From Cladosporium sp. IMV 00045 (Eukaryota > Ascomycota > Dothideomycetes > Cladosporiales > Cladosporiaceae), in assembly GCA_001931905.2 (NCBI GenBank), contig MSJI02000670.1, forward strand, positions 1 to 59,516: a stretch of 59,516 nucleotides of DNA, in the 5' to 3' direction. Numbering within the stretch: position 1 is the stretch's first letter; each line of letters opens with the position of its first letter. The notes under the pieces were generated by a model. It had not been told where the DNA came from, did not search any database, and saw only the letters and a program-made list of their open reading frames with translations. The position numbers and the translations under genes are program-made. This document shows, piece after piece, positions 53,622 to 59,516 of the stretch.

Positions 53622-54326
53622 TCAGTAAGCAGTTCGTATGATATCAATGACAAGATCCGAATTTCAACGAAATTACAGATTCAATAAACATGTGTAGTAA
53701 ACAACACAATCGTTCCATATAGAGCCAGTACTGCAGTGGCAACGAGCCATTCGGATCCAGATGTGATGACTATCCACCTATTCAGATACAGGTGTATTAC
53801 AGCTTGATTGAAGCGGGCATGCTTGTTTTCAGGTGTGGGCTTCGCTACGCACGTCTCCGTCTAGATAGCCTCGTGGCGGGCTAAGGCAACGCAAAGCCAC
53901 CGTGCCTCCACCTTAGGCAATGCTGATATGCACCCTTTCGGATGCACCGGAGTTACCTTGGTCCCTTTTCTCATGCGGCCACTGAGGCCAAGCGCCATAA
54001 ATAGAGGGGCTGCATTTGCTGCAAAATCCGGGACATCAGGCGCAAGGAAAGCATAGAAAGCAGTCAGTAGATCTGCAGAAGCACATCTATGAAGTCTCCA
54101 GGTGACAGGCCGGTGTTCTCGTCAAACGATGGCGGCGAAAAGAGCAAATTCATCAATGGTGGGCGGAAGCTTGTTGCCAGAACGAGTGTCTTGCGACATC
54201 GCCAACCGGAGGAAGCCCTCCGTTGATATCGTGAGTAAACTCAAGAGTCTATCCATGACGAGGTCGGCTTTTCAGGGCAGTTGATTATCGCCCATCTGGA
54301 CCATCTACATGGTGTCCGGACAATTC
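53622..54326. other. Convergent intergenic region, no gene seen
   Basis: About 700 bases between the aldolase and regulator stop codons. It contains a GC-rich stretch around 53860-53960 but no gene or repeat that I can recognise. Confidence 0.4.
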
Positions 54327-56752
54327 TCAGTCTTTAGCAACATCCAGCCAGCTGATAGTCCAGTCGTCCGTTTGCTGGCGACGTTCCCACACTCTCCGAG
54401 CAATGTGGCTCATCTTCCGGACCGTAAAGAATGCTGCACACGCTTCGACTCTCGTTAAGCATACCAGAGCACGGTCCTGTAGCGTGTCAGTCGCAGCCTC
54501 GCAAGCGATGACAAAAGCCGTCCAGGCCACAAGCAAGGTCAGATCATGGCCATGGTGAAGCCTCTCGAGACATGGCTCCAAATAATCAAGTGCCTTGCCG
54601 ACTCGATCCTGGAGAAGCATTGCATCCACCTTTTGCACCTGTCGGTAGAAGTAGATCAGAAGACCTTGATAGACAGCCTGAACAAGGGGACTCTCCGTTG
54701 GCGAATCAGTAGGCGCATCATCGTGTAGGCGCAATGTCCATAAGTTGCGCTCCAGCCTTTTCGTATGTCGCCGCAGAGCAGCGGAAACTCGCCTAGAGCT
54801 TACGGCTACGCCTTCGAGGCGCTGCTTGCCGTTGGCGAGCTTGACGGTTTGCGACAACAGCGTCAGAAGGGTCTCCGGCACCCCGTAAATCTTGGTGTAG
54901 AGGGTCTCCTGCCATCGCCCATTCACATCCAGATGAATATCATTGTAGCCAACTTCTGAAGTTTTTTCCATTGTTGGATCGAGTCCAGTTTCCAATGTGT
55001 CTTCCGTGACAGAGAATCTTCCCAACGATCCATTTGGCAACTCTCGATTGCAGCGTCCGGTAACAAAACAGATGCTCTCCATGATGATCCTCAAATAGGT
55101 ATAGACGTGCTGCAGAGCCCTGAATTGGAATGATTTCTCCGAGTCAGGAATCTTCCATGATCTTATGAGGCGTTCAGCCTCGATCAGGTGAATAATGGTC
55201 TGATCGGGTTCGTAGTAAAGCTGTGTTCTGTCAGCAAATCTGCGCAAGGACCATGAGTAAGAGTCGAGGGCGAACATACGGAGTTCAAAGCCACCGATAG
55301 TATCGCTGATAGGAGATCCTGGCAATCGGACGCATCTGCACTCCGCCGCAACGCACTTTGGAGAAAATATAAAGCAGCCTCTTCAGCGCTTTTCCCGACA
55401 GCATACCAGTGAGATTCGTCTGCAGATTGACCATCTGATCGTTGCAGTGCAAAGGCACTGTTAGCGAGAGTGGAGTAAAACACAGATGATGACACGTCCG
55501 AGGCTTGTCCAAACACAGAAAGTTCAGCAAATGTCCGCATCGCTGATGGTAAGATGAAAGATTTCCAAAACGACTGTTTAGTGGGCTCTGAAGCTGCATC
55601 ATCGACCTGGTAGCAACGGAGGAGAGAAGGTGCATCATTTAAAAGATGTGACCAGTCGGACTTCTCTCTTACGACAGGCGTATGTGCTTTTGGCGGTGGC
55701 TCAGTTGGGCTGGGTATTCCAGCATGACCGTCGATGTTCCACGCTGAAGTCGCTGCATCAAAGGAGTCTAACAACATGAAATCGGCGGTATCTAGAGATA
55801 TGCCAAAGTCGCCCATGAAAGTGAAAGGATCATCCAGCTGCCACAGCTCATCGTAGGGCATCACTCGCCCTGTGTCATCGTTGAAACCAACGTCATGGCC
55901 CAACAGGTTCTGTTGCGAAATGTTTTCGATCTCCTCAACTGATGAATCATTGGATGGCGGATCTTCAGGAATAGATATTACAGGCCCAGCGCCGGAAGAT
56001 GCGAACGTATCTTGGCCAAATTCGGCGATGGCGCTTGCCATAGTCGCATCAGCATCGAGTGCGATGGGATCTACGGTATCTGATGTGTCCTTGGCAATAT
56101 CTGCAGCGGTGGGTCCGGCGACAGAGGAGGCGGAATAGGACGACTTCGCTTCAAAAACACCAAATGGTCCCGTCCGAAAGTCTCCCGGTAGATTCTTATC
56201 ACTTTCAAGTTGTTGGCAGTAGTCATCAAGCTGAGAGATCAAATTCATTGCCGTGCGGCCTTTGGTACTGGCTGATAACTCAGCCGCTAGGGTCTTTCTT
56301 TTGCTTTCTGACCACAGATCAGCATCGGGGTGTGTGCAGCAGTTAGGACTTGGCACAAGGTTTCTCCGAATATCTTACCAGAGTAAATTGGATGGCGATA
56401 CGCTTGTGTGCGTTGCGCACGATGCTGCTGATTCAGCGAGCCATCGCCAGCAGGATCATCGGCCAGCCAAAGCAAGCATGACTGGTATCCCAGACAGGCC
56501 AAACCCAGACGGCGACATGAACCACACGTCGGACGAGCTTCGTCACACTACAAAGTCAGACTACTTGAACTGGTGGCCAACCCACAGAGGGAAACGAGCT
56601 CACCTTCAGATGTCTGCCTAGTTATCACTGTCAGATCGTATACCAGACGCGTTGTAGACAATTGTGGATGAGTAGCGCTTACTTCTGCACGTGCCACAGC
56701 CTGTGAAAGTCCGTGACTGGGTGTTACGCTGAGTCTTGGTCTTTTGCACCAT
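54327..56752 (-). CDS. C6 zinc-cluster transcription factor with a 14-nt microexon
   Basis: Nuclear regulator, likely of the catabolic genes beside it. Five exons: 56683-56752, 56604-56617 (14 nt), 56379-56547, 55280-56307, 54327-55220, giving 724 residues. Splicing assembles the zinc cluster GCGTCRSRHLKCDEARPTC followed by GSCRRLGLAC, with Cys19, 22, 29, 36, 39 and 46 (C-x2-C-x6-C-x6-C-x2-C-x6-C). The microexon supplies SRHLK (part of Ser24 to Lys28). A disordered acidic region follows, then an FQ-rich fungal regulatory domain with MRTFAELSVFG, LYYEPDQTIIHLIEAERLIRSW across the last junction and LVAWTAFVIACEAAT. This layout is like the ARG81/UGA3-type (Fungal_trans_2) regulators, an inference. 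Each intron has GT-AG ends. The branch CTAAC before exon 4 is perfect. Confidence 0.85.
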
Positions 56753-57816
56753 GGTGAGCCTGAGCTGGACAAGAGACCCAGCTGAGTCGCAACAGACAAC
56801 AGGGAAATTGTGACGAATCGACCTAGAAGGTCATTGGGAAAGCCTCTACCGGAGCGAAAGTGAAAGGAGGAAGGTGGGAAGAGATGGATCTGTGCTGATG
56901 GTGATGGCAGTGTAATGTGACGATGTAGTTCTGTGATCTTACGAAGAAGGAAAGCTTCCACGAGCAAGCGCAGACCGTCTCCGCACTGCCCCAAGTCTGG
57001 GGTGTGACACAGCGACGACGTCCTCTCTTATCTTCTTGTGTACACCATCTTTATCTGACATATCTAGGACGTGACTAAACGCTGTACGGGGCGACTGAGC
57101 TACAAGCAAATGGAGCTTGGGTTGTTCACCCTCTTGAATAATGCAAAACCCTCACTGTTGTCCCCAATCCACACGGCAATCAGTGGTTGCTTAACCTCCC
57201 AGGTCTCCGTCAGGGCTCGATCGTATGTACTAGCAATACCTACCCGATGTTCTGCGACTGAAGACGAGAAGAGTATCAACCTGTTCGGGGCGATTGATCA
57301 TCTCCGTTCTGAAATCATCGCTTGATTCACGCATGACATGTTCAGGTCGCAAGCGGTCGTCTTTTCAGGGCAACTATCTCAACACGTTTCACGGAAAGAT
57401 GGCTCGATGGTCTTTGACTGGATAATCAAGCGACTTTTCCCTTACTCTAGATGACATGGCCCCGTAATTATGAGCGCCATAGATAAGAGCCGATCTGCGC
57501 CTCTTTGCATGCTCTTACAGCACCAGACTTCTATTCACGATCAAAAGAGGGAAGGCAAGCTTCCACGAAAGATGCGAGTCTCATTATGCATCCTTCAGTA
57601 TCAATGCCCGAGGTCGAAGTCTGTCCGATCGTTAATGAAGCCTAAACTCTGCCCACATTATTGCGGTGTCTGGTCTGGCACATACACTCGGGACATCGGC
57701 ACATTCAGGCCTCCTGATCCTACACTCATGATTTCGTTTTCAACACATTTATCTTCAATCAACTGTACAACACAATTCTCTTGACCTTCCCCTTTTCCTC
57801 GAAATATCTTCGAAAT
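56753..57816. other. Divergent intergenic region between regulator and permease pseudogene
   Basis: About 1.06 kb separating opposite starts. It contains no gene that I recognise. Short open frames have irregular composition. Confidence 0.4.
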
Positions 57817-59498
57817 ATGTCCATTAAAGCAAAAGAGAACAGAGAGCCACAAGACCTCGCCCTTGTCCCTTCGGCCCTAGGGGAAGTGCGCGACGATGAT
57901 GCAGCAGAAGGAGGAGATGCAGTCTTTGGTCATACCAACGAAGAATGACCAAACTACCGCAATGCACGTCGTAATCACAGGATCACGATAATGACCATTC
58001 ACTGACTGCCATGAAAGGTTGGCTGGACAGGAACGATCGTTCTCATGATGAAAACGCAGATTGGTCTCGGCGTTCTCGCCATTCCAACGGTTTTTGATAC
58101 ATTAGGCATGATACCCGGTGTCATTTGTCTCTGCATCATTGCCGGGTTGAACTCGTGGTCCAACTATCAAGTCGGCGTCTTCAAACTGAGACATCCAGAA
58201 ATATATGGGTAACTTTTCTCCTCTTGGTCCTCGCTTTCAGCTCCCTTCTGACGACGAAGCTGAAAAGAATTGACGACGTCGGGAGCATCATACTTGGTCG
58301 AGTCGGTAAAGAAGTCCTTGCCGTCACGTTCTGCTTGTGTGAGTATCAATTTCTACTGAATTTGTATCCCATCAGATCTAACCCAAGCTTCCAGACGAAA
58401 TATTCGTCTCGGCGTCCGCTATATTGAGCACATCCGTCGGTCTCAACGCAGTCTCTATGCACGGCGCGTGTACCATCATCTTTGTTGCGGTCGCAGCTTT
58501 GGCTACTTTCGGCTTGGCCAGTATTAGAACGTTGTCAAAACTCTCATGGCTCGTATGGATCGGTCTGAGTTGCGTCCTGATATCTGGTCAGTGGACATCA
58601 TCAGATTCTGTATTTCATGTTCGCTGACAATGAAGAAGTCTTCGCAGTGACAGTCGCCGCAGGCATTCAGGACCGTCCCGCATCGGCACCTCAGACTGGT
58701 CCTTGGGAGTCAAATTACAAGTTGTTCAACTCCCCCACGTTCCCAGAAGCAATGTCTGCAGTCTCTTCGCTGGTTTTCGCGTATGCGGGAACGCCGACCT
58801 TCTTCCCTATCGTCGCAGAGATGCGCAACCCGAAAGATTATCGAAAAGCATTAGTCGTCAGCCAGAGTTGCGTGACTTGTGTTTACACCGCTATTGGCGT
58901 CGTGGTCTACTATTACTGCGGTTCATACGTTGCCTCGCCTGCTCTTGGGTCTGCGGGTACACTTATGAAGAAGATCTGCTATGGCATCGCTCTTCCCGGA
59001 CTGCTTGTGACTGCGGTGCTCATTGGTCATGTAGGTAGTTCTTTCATTCGAATGTTAACGGAAACAATCACGCTGACATAAATACATATGCCCGCCAAAT
59101 ATGTATTCGTCCGTCTCCTCCGCGGCTCCAAGCACCTTACCTCAAATTCCCTCACTCACTGGGCAGTCTGGCTGAGCTGTACTGCCAGTTCCGCAATAAT
59201 AGCATATATCATCGCGAGCGCCATCCCTGATTTTGGCAGTCTCGTTGCGCTCGTGGGTGCATTGCTCGGTACACCAATGTCCTTCCAGCCAATGGGCTTG
59301 ATGTGGCTCTACGATAACTGGAAAGCACCGCGCAGTGCATTCTGGGTGATGAAAGCCGGTTTCAGCGCTTTTATGATCATAGCAGGGACTTTCTTGATGA
59401 TTGCTGGAACATACAGTGCGGTACTAGGCATCATGGATGCCTACTCAGGCCCGACGGCGGGGTCTTGGTCGTGCACCGACAACTCGAACTCGGTCTAG
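57817..59498 (+). pseudogene. Neutral amino-acid permease (Mtr-like, Aa_trans family), apparently disrupted
   Basis: Fungal amino-acid transporter of the Mtr/N-type (AAAP) family with about 11 helices. ATG 57817; homologous exons are near 57817-57972, 58026-58208, 58268-58338, 58395-58586, 58648-59030 and 59088-59498. Clear matches are VGWTGTIVLMMKTQIGLGVLAIP, SVGLNAVSMHGACT, GIQDRPASAPQTGPW, VVYYYCGSYVASPALGSAG, LPGLLVTAV and FQPMGLMWLYDNW. Three lesions: TGA at 57946-57948, where the family has Gly in EEGPNYR; the next donor reads AAT|GCACGT instead of GT; and the last intron ends CAT (59085-59087) instead of CAG before MPAKYVFVRLL. Exons 2-5 join cleanly. An in-frame acceptor about 45 bases further on could skip the third lesion at the cost of about 15 residues. 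Sequencing error at one site is possible, but at all three it is unlikely. Confidence 0.68.
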
Positions 59499-59516
59499 AG
59501 TGCCGGAACATAGTGC

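Noticed and set aside
53860..53960. Possible structured RNA in the GC-rich stretch between aldolase and regulator
   Set aside because: Only a six-base inverted repeat (CTAAGG/CCTTAG) is visible, and no tRNA boxes are present.
56287..56502. Separate small minus-strand gene with the Cys-rich piece CGSCRRLGLAC
   Set aside because: It is exon 3 of the zinc-cluster regulator; splicing to its neighbours completes the C6 cluster.

Overview
The window is nuclear DNA of a filamentous ascomycete (Pezizomycotina). The evidence is many genes broken by 45-65 nt GT-AG introns with CTAAC/CTGAC-like branch sites, C6 zinc transcription factors, a NACHT-ankyrin NLR-like protein, a DUF6536-type membrane protein, ergosterol genes and a nonribosomal peptide synthetase. 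A dothideomycete is my best guess, but nothing in the sequence proves the class. I saw no tRNA, rRNA, CRISPR array or transposon. All gene models were spliced by eye.

Layout. 1-14 kb: the 3' part of sterol C-22 desaturase ERG5, an aldehyde dehydrogenase, a NACHT-ankyrin protein directly downstream of a small Erg28-like membrane protein, a two-exon DUF6536-type membrane protein and a sugar-type MFS transporter. After a 2.2 kb non-coding gap, 15-29 kb carries a TRI12-type MFS transporter, SRP68, three proteins I do not recognise and an LSH/DDM1-type SNF2 remodeller. 29-42 kb has a C6 zinc regulator, an Mpv17/PMP22-family protein, a single-module NRPS-like enzyme, a GH27 alpha-galactosidase and an alpha-glucoside-type MFS permease.

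42.8-59.5 kb looks like a catabolic neighbourhood. It holds an aldehyde dehydrogenase, an FMN-dependent 2-hydroxy-acid dehydrogenase, a methylmalonate/malonate-semialdehyde dehydrogenase, an NAD(P)-binding extended SDR, a GABA-type class III aminotransferase, a DHDPS-family aldolase/lyase, a C6 zinc regulator and a neutral-amino-acid permease. Several share divergent promoters. A plausible flow is uptake, transamination of an omega-amino acid to a semialdehyde, and oxidation to acetyl-CoA or propionyl-CoA. The aldolase and hydroxy-acid dehydrogenase would handle oxo- or hydroxy-acid intermediates. The substrate cannot be read from the sequence. The permease has an in-frame stop and two defective splice sites, and the aminotransferase seems to have lost its conserved C-terminal frame, so the cluster may be decaying here.

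Other points: the second zinc regulator has a 14-nt microexon inside its zinc cluster; the NRPS adenylation domain has Val where the amino-group-binding Asp is expected; and the hydroxy-acid dehydrogenase has Cys at a normally invariant active-site Tyr.
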